Source of the DNA: Tamlana sp. I1
GTDB taxonomy: Bacteria > Bacteroidota > Bacteroidia > Flavobacteriales > Flavobacteriaceae
DNA: 64,000 nt
Assembly (NCBI RefSeq): GCF_015355625.1
Contig: NZ_JACLAF010000001.1
Location: 186,001-250,000, forward strand
Reading direction: 5' to 3'
This document shows positions 53,669 to 62,886 of this stretch, piece by piece. Made by a program: the position numbers and the translations under genes. How positions within the stretch are numbered: the stretch's first letter is position 1; each line of letters opens with the position of its first letter. The notes beneath the pieces were generated by a model. That model did not search any database. It was not told where the DNA came from and saw only the letters and a list, made by a program, of their open reading frames with translations.

Positions 53669-54277
53669 CTATAAATCTTCTAAAAGTAGGAGGTATAGGT
53701 TTTTGGCGCTGCTGCCATAACTCAAGAAGTCTTTGTCTTCTCCAGAGTTGAAATGTTTTATTGTCGTGATATTTGTAGGGATTTGTTTTTTGTTTTTAGC
53801 TTTAATTCCGCGTAAACCTTCGCCTATATTTTCAACAAGCTGACTAGTTGTTGCAAAAACAATAAAATTGAAAGGAAGTTCTATAAGTTTTTTTTCAAAT
53901 ATTTGTTTTGAAGAAATTAAAATAGAACCATCGTTGGCTATTAGATTCTCGCAGGTGGTTAAAAAATAAGGAGTTTGGTTTAGTTTTTTTGTAGCCTGTA
54001 AATTCAGGTTTTTAAATTTATCTTCTAAATTGGAGTCTAGTATTAAAACTTGTTCATCTTGCCACTTATTTTCATTAATGATAAGTCCTAAATTTTGATG
54101 TACTTCGTCCAAATTATCGCAATACAGGAACTTCCCGCCGTTAGCTTTAAAGTTTATGGTAAACCTTTCGTCTATGGGGAGTTTTACTTCAGGCATGTAT
54201 TTGCCTCTGTTATCCGATTTTAGCTCCTCATCAGGTTGTTTAGATTTGGAACCAAATATTTTTCTAAAAAGACTCAT
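53669..54277 (-). CDS. LUD domain protein (LutB/C-type)
   Basis: 202-aa protein with a lactate-utilisation (LUD, LutC-like) domain: PEVKLPIDERFTINFKANG, ILDSNLEDKFKNL, YFLTTCENLIANDGSILISS and FVVFATTSQLVENI-like FIVFATTSQLVEN. It lacks the Fe-S domains of LutB. Its role is unknown; its place at the head of a phospholipid operon is typical of flavobacteria. A promoter box and the ftsH terminator lie just upstream. Confidence 0.85.
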   Translation of the reverse strand: MSLFRKIFGSKSKQPDEELKSDNRGKYMPEVKLPIDERFTINFKANGGKFLYCDNLDEVHQNLGLIINENKWQDEQVLILDSNLEDKFKNLNLQATKKLNQTPYFLTTCENLIANDGSILISSKQIFEKKLIELPFNFIVFATTSQLVENIGEGLRGIKAKNKKQIPTNITTIKHFNSGEDKDFLSYGSSAKNLYLLLLEDL

Positions 54278-54316
54278 TTAGTAGTCGCTATTGTCTGATT
54301 TTATCTAGAGGGTTAT

Positions 54317-54324
54317 CAAATATA
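54317..54324 (-). promoter_or_regulatory. -7 promoter box of LUD-cdsA-psd-ACBP operon
   Basis: TATATTTG on the minus strand, 39 bases before the LUD start at 54277. It abuts the ftsH terminator hairpin at 54325-54364. Confidence 0.6.
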
Positions 54325-54364
54325 AAAAATCTTAAACTAATCAAATGATTAATTTAAGATTTTT
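54325..54364 (-). terminator. Terminator after ftsH
   Basis: AAAAATCTTAAA (54325-54336) pairs with TTTAAGATTTTT (54353-54364); TAATC/GATTA extends the stem inward. It separates rsfS-ftsH from the next operon. Confidence 0.7.
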
Positions 54365-54391
54365 AATTTGGGCTTAAAAATTTTTGTAAAA

Positions 54392-56365
54392 TTAAGCTTG
54401 TTCTTCTGAGTCTTTAACCTCTGGTTTTGAAGCGGTAGCCTCTTCTTTTATAAAGGGACGTTTACCAAATATTTTTTCAAGGTTGTCTTTAAAAATAACT
54501 TCTTTTTCTAATAAAACTTCAGCCAATTCTGTTAGTTTATCTTTATTGGCTTCAAGCAGTTTTATAGCGCGTTGGTATTGTTCTTCTATAATTGCTGAAA
54601 TTTCATTATCAATCAACTCAGCCGTTTGCTCACTATATGGTTTAGTGAATCCATATTCACTTTGTCCAGAATCGTAATAAGTTAAATTTCCAACTTTATC
54701 GCTTAAACCATAAATGGTAACCATGGCTCTAGCTTGTTTAGTCACTTTTTCTAAATCACTTAAGGCGCCTGTAGAAATTTTATCGAAAATCACTTTTTCT
54801 GCAGCACGACCACCAAGGGCAGCACACATTTCGTCTAGCATTTGCTCTGGGCGAACAATAAGTCTTTCCTCTGGTAAATACCAAGCAGCACCTAAAGAGC
54901 GACCACGAGGTACAATAGTAACTTTTACAAGTGGCGAGGCGTGTTCTAGCATCCAACTTACGGTTGCATGACCAGCTTCATGATAAGCAACAGCTTTTTT
55001 CTCGCTAGGTGTAATGATTTTATTTTTCTTTTCCAGACCACCAATAATTCTATCTACAGCATCAAGGAAATCTTGTTTATCAACAGCTTTTTTGTTGTTT
55101 CTTGCTGCAATTAAAGCGGCTTCGTTACAAACATTGGCAATATCTGCTCCAGAAAATCCTGGCGTTTGTTTCGATAAGAAGTCTAAATCTAGATTTGGAG
55201 CTTTTTTAAGTGGTCTTAAATGCACTTCAAAAATTTCTTCACGCTCTCTAACGTCTGGTAAATCAACAAAAATTTGTCTATCAAAACGTCCAGCACGCAT
55301 AAGGGCTTTATCTAAAATATCAGCTCTATTGGTTGCTGCAATAACAATTACGTTTGTGTTCGTTCCAAAACCATCCATTTCGGTTAGTAACTGGTTAAGC
55401 GTATTTTCACGCTCGTCGTTACTTCCAGACATGGCGTTTTTTCCTCTGGCACGACCAATAGCATCAATTTCATCAATAAAAATGATTGAAGGTGATTTTT
55501 CTTTGGCTTGTTTAAATAAATCTCTAACACGAGAAGCACCAACACCTACAAACATTTCAACAAAATCTGAACCAGATAATGAAAAGAAAGGTACTTTAGC
55601 TTCGCCGGCTACAGCTTTTGCAAGCAAGGTTTTACCTGTTCCTGGAGGGCCTACAAGTAGAGCGCCTTTTGGAATTTTACCACCAAGGGTTGTGTATTTT
55701 TCAGGGAACTTTAGGAAGTCTACGATTTCCTGAACTTCTTCTTTAGCGCCTTCTAATCCGGCAACATCTTTAAAGGTTGTTTTAACTTCGGTTTTTTCAT
55801 CAAAAAGTTTAGCTTTCGATTTTCCGATATTAAAAATTTGACCACCAGCACCGCCACCAGCACCGCCAGACATACGTCGCATGATAAAAATCCAAACCCC
55901 AATTAGTAAGATAAAAGGTAAGATACCCATTAATAGGTTTCCTAAATCGTTGGTTTCAGTATCAAAACTTACTTCAGCTTGCTTGTCTTTACCTAGAGTT
56001 TCATTAATCTCATTTAATTTATTTTCAAAATTCTGAAGATCACCAAATTCAAATCTATAATTTGGTAATTTGGTAGCAGATGGAATAAATGTTTTAGGGA
56101 TAGAGTTTCTGTGTTCTTCTTTAGCTTCGGCATCGGGCGTTAAGTAAACTTTAGCAACACGGGTGTTTTTTACAATAAGCACACGTGATACATCTCCTTC
56201 TTGAAGATATTTAAAGAAATCTTGTGGCGTTGTTTTGTTGCCGCCTTCAGTACTTGTGCTACTAAATAATTGAAACCCTAAAAATAGGGCGATTAATATG
56301 CCGTAAATCCAGTACGGACTAAATTTTGGTTTATTTTCTTTTGGTTTTTTAGTATCCTTTGCCAT
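54392..56365 (-). CDS. ftsH: ATP-dependent zinc metalloprotease FtsH
   Basis: Membrane AAA+ protease (657 aa) degrading membrane and regulatory proteins. Two helices (about 20-36 and 143-163) flank a periplasmic domain. The AAA module has Walker A GPPGTGKT (239-246), Walker B IIFIDEID (294-301) and the second region of homology [10 protein letters not shown] (356-365). The protease site is HEAGH (462-466). A poly-Gly linker (GGAGGGAGG, 167-175) follows helix 2. It lies 9 bases after rsfS and is followed by a terminator. Confidence 0.97.
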   Translation of the reverse strand: MAKDTKKPKENKPKFSPYWIYGILIALFLGFQLFSSTSTEGGNKTTPQDFFKYLQEGDVSRVLIVKNTRVAKVYLTPDAEAKEEHRNSIPKTFIPSATKLPNYRFEFGDLQNFENKLNEINETLGKDKQAEVSFDTETNDLGNLLMGILPFILLIGVWIFIMRRMSGGAGGGAGGQIFNIGKSKAKLFDEKTEVKTTFKDVAGLEGAKEEVQEIVDFLKFPEKYTTLGGKIPKGALLVGPPGTGKTLLAKAVAGEAKVPFFSLSGSDFVEMFVGVGASRVRDLFKQAKEKSPSIIFIDEIDAIGRARGKNAMSGSNDERENTLNQLLTEMDGFGTNTNVIVIAATNRADILDKALMRAGRFDRQIFVDLPDVREREEIFEVHLRPLKKAPNLDLDFLSKQTPGFSGADIANVCNEAALIAARNNKKAVDKQDFLDAVDRIIGGLEKKNKIITPSEKKAVAYHEAGHATVSWMLEHASPLVKVTIVPRGRSLGAAWYLPEERLIVRPEQMLDEMCAALGGRAAEKVIFDKISTGALSDLEKVTKQARAMVTIYGLSDKVGNLTYYDSGQSEYGFTKPYSEQTAELIDNEISAIIEEQYQRAIKLLEANKDKLTELAEVLLEKEVIFKDNLEKIFGKRPFIKEEATASKPEVKDSEEQA

Positions 56366-56374
56366 CTGATATTT

Positions 56375-56746
56375 TTAGTAACTTGTTTCTATTACGGTTG
56401 TTTTTGCATCGCCCCAAAGACTTTCAATGTCGTAAAATTCTCTAATGTGTTTTTGGAAGACATGAACAACTACGTTAACGTAATCAATTAAAACCCACTC
56501 GGCGTTATCCATACCTTCAGTATGCCATGGGTTATCCTTAAGTTCTTTGCTTACTTTCTTCTGAATGGAGTTAACAATAGCGCTTACTTGTGTATTTGAC
56601 GATCCTTCGCAAATAATAAAGTAGTCACAAACCGTATTTTCAATCTCTCTTAAATCTAGAATATTTATCTCTTTTCCTTTAACATCCTCTATACCACTTA
56701 AAATTACGGATATTAGTTGGTCTGCGCTTATATTTTCTTTCGCCAT
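56375..56746 (-). CDS. rsfS: Ribosome silencing factor
   Basis: 123-aa RsfS/Iojap protein that binds ribosomal protein L14 and blocks subunit joining in stationary phase. Family segments are GIEDVKGKEINILDLREIEN, FIICEGSSNTQVSAIVNSI, and WVLIDYVNVVVHVFQKHIRE with FYDIESLWGDA. It leads the ftsH transcript, with a -7 box at 56766-56773. Confidence 0.94.
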   Translation of the reverse strand: MAKENISADQLISVILSGIEDVKGKEINILDLREIENTVCDYFIICEGSSNTQVSAIVNSIQKKVSKELKDNPWHTEGMDNAEWVLIDYVNVVVHVFQKHIREFYDIESLWGDAKTTVIETSY

Positions 56747-56765
56747 TAATTTGATTTAATTTGTG

Positions 56766-56773
56766 CAAAGTTA
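56766..56773 (-). promoter_or_regulatory. -7 promoter box of rsfS-ftsH operon
   Basis: TAACTTTG on the minus strand, 19 bases upstream of the rsfS start. Confidence 0.6.
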
Positions 56774-56839
56774 TTATTTTTTTAGTTCTTTATACTTTAA
56801 AAATATGATAAGATTTAGTCCTGTATCAATAACTTCTTT

Positions 56840-57571
56840 ATGTGTATTATCAAACTTAATGCCATCGATTCTACAAATAGCTATTTAAGAAGCCTTTATG
56901 CCTCTCAAACCGTTAAAGATTTCACTGCGGTTATTGCCGAAAAGCAAACCAATGGCCGGGGACAAATGGGCGCTAAATGGGCTTCTCAAGAGGCTAAAAA
57001 CCTAACGTTTAGCGTTTTTAAAGATGCAGAGTCACTTCAAATAGAAAAGCCGTTTGCTATGAGTATGGTTACGGCTTTAGCTTTAAGAAAAGCATTACAA
57101 ATTTTTGCTATTCCGCAATTAAGTGTCAAATGGCCTAACGACATTTTGTCAGCTAATAAGAAAATATGTGGTGTTTTAATTGAAAATGTCATAAAACAGA
57201 GCCAAATAGCAGCTTCCATTATTGGAATTGGCTTAAATGTGAATCAAATAAATTTTGAAAACCTACCAAAAGCTTCATCTTTAAAAAAAATAACAGGAAC
57301 TACTTACGATTTAGATGAGTTGGCGCGTACCATCCTGAATTATCTAAAAGATTATTTTAAAGTTTTAAACAATGAAGGTTTTGAAGTGATAAAAGCAGAA
57401 TACGAATCCTATTTATTCAGAAAAAATAAACCTTCAACATTTAAAGATGCTGAAGGTTTGTTATTTTCTGGATTTATAAAAGGAGTTTCAAATAATGGGC
57501 ATCTTCAAATTTTATTAGAAGATAACATTATAAAAACTTTCGATTTAAAAGAAGTTACCCTGATGTATTAA
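56840..57571 (+). CDS. birA: Biotin--[acetyl-CoA-carboxylase] ligase
   Basis: 243-aa biotin protein ligase of the short, group I type without a DNA-binding N-terminus. Visible are NAIDSTNSYLR, the biotinyl-AMP loop TNGRGQMGAKWASQ (usually GRGRxGR), VKWPNDILSANKKICGVLIE, and IIGIGLNVNQ. It biotinylates the carboxyl carrier protein of acetyl-CoA carboxylase. The loop RGQMGA in place of RGRRGR is a moderate departure. Its stop overlaps the convergent CoxG-like gene by 4 bases. Confidence 0.92.
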   Translation: MCIIKLNAIDSTNSYLRSLYASQTVKDFTAVIAEKQTNGRGQMGAKWASQEAKNLTFSVFKDAESLQIEKPFAMSMVTALALRKALQIFAIPQLSVKWPNDILSANKKICGVLIENVIKQSQIAASIIGIGLNVNQINFENLPKASSLKKITGTTYDLDELARTILNYLKDYFKVLNNEGFEVIKAEYESYLFRKNKPSTFKDAEGLLFSGFIKGVSNNGHLQILLEDNIIKTFDLKEVTLMY

Positions 57572-57963
57572 ACGGCGCTTGGAATATTTCCAGCCAAGGT
57601 TTCAATAAATTTACCAATAGGGCCTTTAATCATCATGGCCATCATTGGATTTATATCGCCATCAAATTTTAATTGTACATCGCTTGACGTTTCATCTATT
57701 TTATCTATCGCAACAACTAAAGCAAAATCAATTTTTCCACCTGCAGCACCAAGTACAATTTTGTTTGGCGGAATGACCTCTTTCTTTTTAAGTACAATTT
57801 CTGGCATCCCTTTTAAAGCAAAAAGAAATTTATCATCGTCTAGAATTTCAAATTTGCTAATGTTTTCAGGCATTAGAGCTTCAAAATTTTTAACATCGGA
57901 TAAGAAATTATAAACTTCTTCTGGCGATTTACCTACTTTAACTTTTGGGGATTCTAAATTCAT
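57568..57963 (-). CDS. SRPBCC/CoxG-like protein
   Basis: 131-aa START-like (SRPBCC) domain protein, LESPKVKVGKSPEEVYNFLS with VKNFEALMPENI, as in CoxG-type and polyketide cyclase-like proteins. It has a hydrophobic cavity fold and no catalytic residues can be named. Other flavobacteria carry it next to pyrE, as here (51 bases apart). Function unknown. Confidence 0.8.
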   Translation of the reverse strand: MNLESPKVKVGKSPEEVYNFLSDVKNFEALMPENISKFEILDDDKFLFALKGMPEIVLKKKEVIPPNKIVLGAAGGKIDFALVVAIDKIDETSSDVQLKFDGDINPMMAMMIKGPIGKFIETLAGNIPSAV

Positions 57964-58014
57964 AATATAAAACTGTTATTTGTTGAACTGTTTAAACGGT
58001 CTGTTGATTTTCTA

Positions 58015-58659
58015 TCAAATAGCATTCCATTCACTCGGATTGGTGTTCCATTCTGATAGCGTTTTTAGTTCTTTTTCAGAAATATAGTTGGTTTCCAAAG
58101 CCTGTTCTAACAAGTTTTCGTAATTACTTAAGGTATTTAAGTGGATGTTTTCTTTTTTGAAGTTTTCGGCAGCCACATCAAAACCATAAGTAAAAATAGC
58201 AATCATACCTTTTACATTTACATGTGCTTCTTTCAAAGCTTTTACGGCATTTAAGCTACTTTTTCCTGTGCTAATTAAATCTTCAACCACCACAACATTT
58301 TGTCCGCCTTCAATAAAACCTTCAATTTGGTTTTTTCGGCCATGACCTTTAGCATCGGGCCTAACATAAATAAAAGGAAGTCCCAAATATTCGGCAACCA
58401 ACATACCAATTCCAATGGCGCCAGTGGCTACGCCAGCAATAACGTCGGGTTTTCCATATTCTTTTTCAATATGTTTCCCCATCGTTTCACGAATATAATT
58501 ACGCACTGGAGGGAATGATAAAATAATGCGGTTATCGCAATAAATTGGCGATTTCCAGCCTGAAGCCCATGTGAAAGGGTCTTGAGGGCTAAGCTTAATT
58601 GCGTTTATTTGCAGTAAAACTTCAGCCGTTTTTTTAGCAGTGTCTTTGTTAAAAATCAT
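58015..58659 (-). CDS. pyrE: Orotate phosphoribosyltransferase
   Basis: 214-aa enzyme of pyrimidine synthesis joining orotate and PRPP to OMP. The PRPP-binding motif is VVVVEDLISTGKSS; GVATGAIGIGMLVAEYLGLP and IYVRPDAKGHGRKNQIEG (flexible loop) are also typical. It lies 51 bases upstream of the CoxG-like gene on the minus strand. Its -7 box ends only 5 bases before the ATG. Confidence 0.95.
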   Translation of the reverse strand: MIFNKDTAKKTAEVLLQINAIKLSPQDPFTWASGWKSPIYCDNRIILSFPPVRNYIRETMGKHIEKEYGKPDVIAGVATGAIGIGMLVAEYLGLPFIYVRPDAKGHGRKNQIEGFIEGGQNVVVVEDLISTGKSSLNAVKALKEAHVNVKGMIAIFTYGFDVAAENFKKENIHLNTLSNYENLLEQALETNYISEKELKTLSEWNTNPSEWNAI

Positions 58660-58664
58660 GTTGG

Positions 58665-58672
58665 CAAAATTA
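58665..58672 (-). promoter_or_regulatory. -7 promoter box of pyrE
   Basis: TAATTTTG on the minus strand, ending 5 bases before the pyrE ATG. This implies a leaderless or nearly leaderless transcript. Confidence 0.55.
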
Positions 58673-58793
58673 CGGATAAATTTAATTTTAAATCAAATCA
58701 GTTTATATTTAATGAAAATATTTTTAAACATGGTTTGCAATGTGAACAAAATTAATATTTTTACCTTAAAGAAATAGTTAATAAAGTAGAGCT

Positions 58794-59375
58794 ATGTATA
58801 AAGTTTTTGTTGGTGACAAGCCAATAATTTTAACAACGCAAGTGGAGGAGGAAACGAACTTCAGGAATTATTTGTTAAACACAGTAAATCTTGTAAAGGT
58901 TATTCGTAAGTTGAACACGACGTCATTAAAGGAAGCCCGATTAATTCATAAGAACCCAGATAAATTACTTAAAAAGTTTTTGAAGAAATTGCCTAATGTA
59001 ATTGCAGGTGGCGGAAAAGTATATAATGAAGATGGCGATATTTTATTCATTTATAGAAATGATAAATGGGATTTGCCAAAAGGGAAGGCAGAGCGACATG
59101 AAACTATTGAGCAAACTGCCATTAGAGAAGTGACCGAAGAAACAGGTGTGGCTGGTTTGCAAATAACCAAACCTTTAGATACGACTTACCATATTTTTAA
59201 ACGCAATGGTCAATATAAAATTAAAATCACCCATTGGTTTGAAATGAAAACCAATTTTTCAGGAAATTTATATGCGCAAGAGGAGGAAGGTATCACTAAA
59301 GTTTCATGGCTAAATACTAATGAAACCCATGAAGCGCTTCAAAATTCTTATGCCAATATTAAATTGTTGGTGTAG
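58794..59375 (+). CDS. NUDIX hydrolase
   Basis: 193-aa protein with an N-terminal domain of about 70 residues followed by a Nudix domain. The Nudix box is complete: GKAERHETIEQTAI followed by REVTEETGV (Gx5Ex7REUxEExGU). Such enzymes cleave nucleoside diphosphates linked to another group; the substrate is unknown. It stands alone on the plus strand, divergent from pyrE. Confidence 0.88.
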   Translation: MYKVFVGDKPIILTTQVEEETNFRNYLLNTVNLVKVIRKLNTTSLKEARLIHKNPDKLLKKFLKKLPNVIAGGGKVYNEDGDILFIYRNDKWDLPKGKAERHETIEQTAIREVTEETGVAGLQITKPLDTTYHIFKRNGQYKIKITHWFEMKTNFSGNLYAQEEEGITKVSWLNTNETHEALQNSYANIKLLV

Positions 59376-59522
59376 GGAGTTAAAAAAGTTATGGTGTTAA
59401 GCCTTTGTGTTATTAAGTGGTTTATCTTAAAAATAGGCATTATTATTTAATAATGATATGAATTGTATTTATTCAGATCATACTGTTTTTGGATATGAAA
59501 ATTAAAACATTATCGAAATTAA

Positions 59523-60026
59523 ATGAAGATAACATTCACTCCGATAAAAATTACAGATAAGAATAAGGTTCTAAAACTATTCAAAGAAGCTGCTGAAAAA
59601 ATTTCAAAAAAGAAAATTGACCATTGGCAGTATTGGAAAAATCCTCCCATTGACAAAATAAAATGGGTTGAAGCAGGTATTGTTAATAATGAATTTTTCT
59701 TTATTAAAAATACTAATGCTGAAACGATTGGAATGGTTAGGATTTTAGATGAAGACTTATTGTACTGGGGTAAGCAAGAAGATCAATCGAAATATATTCA
59801 TTCTTTAGTGGTTATTGAAGAGTTTGAAGGCAAAGGAATTGGTAAACTGGTGCTTCAAAAAATTGAACATGAAGCCAAAGATAGTGGGTTTGAATACTTG
59901 CGATTAGATGCCGATTCTAAAAACCCAAAACTTTGTAATTATTACGAAAATCAAGGGTTTAAAAAGGTTGGAATTAAAGAATTACCGCTATCTATCTATA
60001 ATTTATATCAAAAAGAAATACATTAA
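59523..60026 (+). CDS. GNAT family N-acetyltransferase
   Basis: 167-aa GNAT protein with the acetyl-CoA loop SLVVIEEFEGKGIGKLVLQK and the C-terminal CNYYENQGFKKVGIKELP. The N-terminus (ITDKNKVLKLFKEAAEKISK) and the WQYWKNPP motif resemble acetyltransferases of unknown substrate in other Bacteroidetes. The SMR gene follows after 35 bases and may be co-transcribed. Confidence 0.83.
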   Translation: MKITFTPIKITDKNKVLKLFKEAAEKISKKKIDHWQYWKNPPIDKIKWVEAGIVNNEFFFIKNTNAETIGMVRILDEDLLYWGKQEDQSKYIHSLVVIEEFEGKGIGKLVLQKIEHEAKDSGFEYLRLDADSKNPKLCNYYENQGFKKVGIKELPLSIYNLYQKEIH

Positions 60027-60061
60027 GATTAATTGGCTAAGCCCGATACAAATTTTAAATA

Positions 60062-60388
60062 ATGAATTGGATTTTATTAATCATTGCGGGGTTGTTTGAA
60101 GTCGCTTTTGCTGCCTGCTTAGGGAAAGCCAAAACAGCAACAGGTGTAGAATCTACTTATTGGTATTTGGGTTTTTTAATCTGTTTATCTATCAGTATGT
60201 ATTTGCTTGTAAAAGTGACTCAGGAATTACCAATTGGTACTGCTTATGCGGTTTGGACAGGCATTGGTGCCGTTGGAACCGTTCTAGTTGGTATCCTAGT
60301 TTTTAAAGAACCAGCCACCTTTTGGCGTTTATTTTTTATAACCACTCTTATCGCTTCAATTGTGGGTTTAAAGTTTGTTTCTAGTTAG
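60062..60388 (+). CDS. SMR family exporter (SugE/Gdx-like)
   Basis: 108-aa small multidrug resistance transporter with four helices and the essential Glu14 in GLFEVAFAACLG. The loop AYAVWTGIGAVGT is of the SugE/Gdx kind, which exports guanidinium, rather than the EmrE kind (WSGLG). However, the Gdx-typical Trp16 after Glu14 is Phe here, so the substrate is open. No guanidine riboswitch is seen upstream; it probably shares a transcript with the GNAT gene. Confidence 0.87.
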   Translation: MNWILLIIAGLFEVAFAACLGKAKTATGVESTYWYLGFLICLSISMYLLVKVTQELPIGTAYAVWTGIGAVGTVLVGILVFKEPATFWRLFFITTLIASIVGLKFVSS

Positions 60389-60481
60389 AAGCGATACCTT
60401 TTTATGGTGTGTTTTTCATCACTTTTTTTCCTCAAATTTTATCAAATTATAGTTGTATCCATTTTCAATATTTTTTCTTTA

Positions 60482-60530
60482 CTAAAGTCTAAAGTCTAAA
60501 GTCTAAAGTCTAAAGTCTAAAGTCTAAAGT
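60482..60530. repeat. Heptanucleotide tandem repeat, 7 copies
   Basis: The 7-base unit CTAAAGT is repeated seven times without a mismatch (49 bases). It lies in a 244-base intergenic region, 76 bases upstream of the SulP promoter box and after the SMR gene. Such a tract could change in copy number by slippage and alter spacing upstream of the SulP promoter; this is inference. Confidence 0.95.
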
Positions 60531-60605
60531 CAAGAAAATCAAACGTTATAGTGTCTCTTAAAATCAATTTATTAGACTTCTACTTGCATGACAACATATT
60601 AAACT

Positions 60606-60613
60606 TAAATTTG
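60606..60613 (+). promoter_or_regulatory. -7 promoter box of sulP-type gene
   Basis: TAAATTTG matches TAnnTTTG, ending 19 bases before the ATG at 60633. Confidence 0.6.
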
Positions 60614-60632
60614 CACCTCCAAAAAACGAACC

Positions 60633-62294
60633 ATGACCGATTTTATTATTAAGCGTGCCGCAAACGCAAAAAACGATGTTTTAGCAGGAATTACAGTATC
60701 TTTAGCTATGGTTCCAGAAGTGGTAGCCTTTGCTTTTGTGGCGCAAATAGACCCTTTAATGGCGCTTTCTGGTGCTTTTATTATCGGATTAGTAGCTGCA
60801 ATTTTTGGTGGCAGACCAGGCTTAATTTCAGGAGCAGCAGGAGCAGTTGCTGTTATTTTTGTGGGTATGATTGCTGAAGGACATACACGAGGGATGTTAT
60901 TCGATCAGCCTATTGAAAATATGGGGTTTTTCTACTTAATGGCCTGTGTGATTTTAATGGGAATCATTCAAATATTTGCTGGTGTTTTTAAATTAGGACG
61001 CTTTGTGCGACTTATTCCGCATCCTGTTATGATGGGCTTTGTAAACGGTTTAGCCATTGTTATATTTTGGGCACAAGTAAAAATGTTTTCACACAAAACT
61101 TTACAGGTTTCGGCAGAAGGCGTTAACGAGTACGTGAATACGTTTATGCAAGGTACCGAGCTTTATATTATGATGGGCTTAGTAGCTTTAACCATGGGAA
61201 TTATTTGGGTGTTACCAAAAATAACTACTAAAATCCCTGCAGCTTTAACGGCTATTTTAATTACCACTTTGGTTGTAGTTGGATTTGGCATGGACGTATC
61301 AACAGTAGGATCTTATATTATTGAAGGCGGAGGAACCGGATTAAAAGGCGAGTTACCAATGCCTAATTTAGAGCTTTGGCAAAAATTACCATTTAATTTA
61401 GATACGTTTAGTTTTATACTGCCTTATGCGTTTTTAGCGGCTTGTGTTGGTTTAATCGAGTCTTTAATGACCATGAATTTAGTCGATGAGCTTATTGATA
61501 GTCGTGGCGATGGAAATAAAGAATGTATCGCGCAAGGTGCAGGAAATATTATGTCGGGACTTTTTGGAGGTACTGGTGGTTGTGGTATGATTGGTCAGAC
61601 TGTAATTAATATTAAAGCTGGCGGTCGCGGACGCTTGTCTGGGATTATGATGGCCGTTACTTTGCTTACATTTATTTTATTTACCGATAAGTTAATTGAA
61701 CAAGTGCCTATTGCTGCTTTAATTGGTGTGATGTTTATGATGGTGATTGAAACTTTTGCTTGGTCTAGTTTCCGTATCATGCGTAAAATACCAAAATCGG
61801 ATGCTGTGGTATTAATAGTTGTATCGGCAGTAACTGTAATTTTCGATTTAGCTATTGCAGTATTTGTTGGTGTTATTATTTCTGCTTTGGTTTTTGCATG
61901 GGAGAACGCTAAACGCATTCGTGCTAGAAAGCGTATGCGCGAAGATGGCACGAAAGTTTATGAAATATGGGGGCCTTTATTCTTCGGGTCAATTACGGCT
62001 TTTAATGAGAAATTTGACGTTAAAAATGATCCTGAAAAGGTTGAAATTGATTTTGTAGAATCTAGAGTTAGTGATCATTCGGCGATGGAAGCTATTTTCA
62101 ATTTGGTGAACAAATATGAAGAAGCTGGAAAACAAATCAAACTGAAACACTTAAGTGAAGATTGTAAAATTCTTTTATACAAATCGAATCCTAAATTTAG
62201 AGAAGTTGTTATTGAAGATATTGACGACCCTAGATACCATTTAGCTGAAAACCCAGAGGCGTTTACAAAAGGCCTTTCGGAGTATAAGTTTTAG
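60633..62294 (+). CDS. SulP family anion transporter
   Basis: 553-aa SLC26/SulP transporter with about 12-14 membrane segments. The N-terminus VLAGITVSLAMVPEVVAFAF and the region ISGAAGAVAVIFVGM are typical. A STAS domain ends it (about 440-525; EIWGPLFFGSITAFNEKF, with DHSAMEAI in place of the usual D-x-SG). Substrates of this group include sulfate, bicarbonate and other anions; the substrate here is not set. Preceded by a heptamer repeat and a -7 box. Confidence 0.93.
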   Translation: MTDFIIKRAANAKNDVLAGITVSLAMVPEVVAFAFVAQIDPLMALSGAFIIGLVAAIFGGRPGLISGAAGAVAVIFVGMIAEGHTRGMLFDQPIENMGFFYLMACVILMGIIQIFAGVFKLGRFVRLIPHPVMMGFVNGLAIVIFWAQVKMFSHKTLQVSAEGVNEYVNTFMQGTELYIMMGLVALTMGIIWVLPKITTKIPAALTAILITTLVVVGFGMDVSTVGSYIIEGGGTGLKGELPMPNLELWQKLPFNLDTFSFILPYAFLAACVGLIESLMTMNLVDELIDSRGDGNKECIAQGAGNIMSGLFGGTGGCGMIGQTVINIKAGGRGRLSGIMMAVTLLTFILFTDKLIEQVPIAALIGVMFMMVIETFAWSSFRIMRKIPKSDAVVLIVVSAVTVIFDLAIAVFVGVIISALVFAWENAKRIRARKRMREDGTKVYEIWGPLFFGSITAFNEKFDVKNDPEKVEIDFVESRVSDHSAMEAIFNLVNKYEEAGKQIKLKHLSEDCKILLYKSNPKFREVVIEDIDDPRYHLAENPEAFTKGLSEYKF

Positions 62295-62296
62295 GG

Positions 62297-62342
62297 TTGT
62301 TGGCTGTTAGTTTTTGGTTGATGGTTTTTGGTTGTTAGTTTA
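62297..62342. repeat. Simple-repeat stretch after SulP gene
   Basis: Degenerate TTGGTTGATGGT and TTGGTTGTTAGT-type units. Its reverse complement contains AACCAAAAACTAACA (62305-62319), an exact match to a 15-mer inside valS (49882-49896). The rest of the gap to coaD holds an additional CCATAACT repeated sequence near 62381-62404. Confidence 0.7.
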
Positions 62343-62412
62343 AGATAACGGTTTTAGCTTTGTCTGAAATTAAGCTTATTTTCCATAACTCCATAACTCC
62401 ATAACAATATTT

Positions 62413-62868
62413 CTACTTAACCCTAACATTCTTAGGGACCAACTTGGTATAATCCCCATTATTTCGAATTACATCACGCACAATATTTGATGCAATGTAT
62501 GAGGTTTGGGCAGAGGTTAAAAGAAACACTGTTTCAATGGGTGCTAAATCGCGATTGGTGTGTGCTATGGCTTTTTCAAATTCAAAATCGGCAGGGTTTC
62601 TTAGGCCGCGTAAAATAAATTCCACATCTATTTTTTTGCAAAAATCGACGGTTAAACCTTCATAAGTTGCCACTTTTACTTTAGGTTCGTGTGCAAAGGT
62701 TTCTTCTATAAATTTTTTGCGTTCTTCTAAAGAGAACATGTATTTTTTGTCGGCATTAACGCCAATGGCTACGATAATTTCATCAAATAAGGTAACGCCA
62801 CGGGTAATAATATCGTAGTGTCCTAATGTAATGGGGTCAAAAGATCCTGGAAATAATGCTCGTTTCAT
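62413..62868 (-). CDS. coaD: Phosphopantetheine adenylyltransferase
   Basis: 151-aa enzyme of CoA synthesis adding AMP to 4'-phosphopantetheine. The nucleotidyltransferase start FPGSFDPITLGHYDII, VKVATYEGLTVDFCKKI, RGLRNPADFEFE, and the C-terminal YIASNIVRDVIRNNGD (usually ISSS) are typical. In flavobacteria it usually follows ddl directly; here the HigBA pair lies between. A degenerate TTCCCGC...GCGGAA palindrome (62887-62903) lies just upstream. Confidence 0.95.
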   Translation of the reverse strand: MKRALFPGSFDPITLGHYDIITRGVTLFDEIIVAIGVNADKKYMFSLEERKKFIEETFAHEPKVKVATYEGLTVDFCKKIDVEFILRGLRNPADFEFEKAIAHTNRDLAPIETVFLLTSAQTSYIASNIVRDVIRNNGDYTKLVPKNVRVK

Positions 62869-62886
62869 AGAAATGCCTTTTTTTCA

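Noticed and set aside
55014-55733. Long plus-strand open frame (239 codons) opposite ftsH
   Set aside because: It is antisense to the conserved AAA domain of FtsH and is Ser/Lys-rich low-information text; a codon-bias shadow.
60482-60530. Phase-variable coding repeat
   Set aside because: The heptamers lie between genes, not within a reading frame, so a frame-shifting switch is not possible; only a promoter-spacing effect is.
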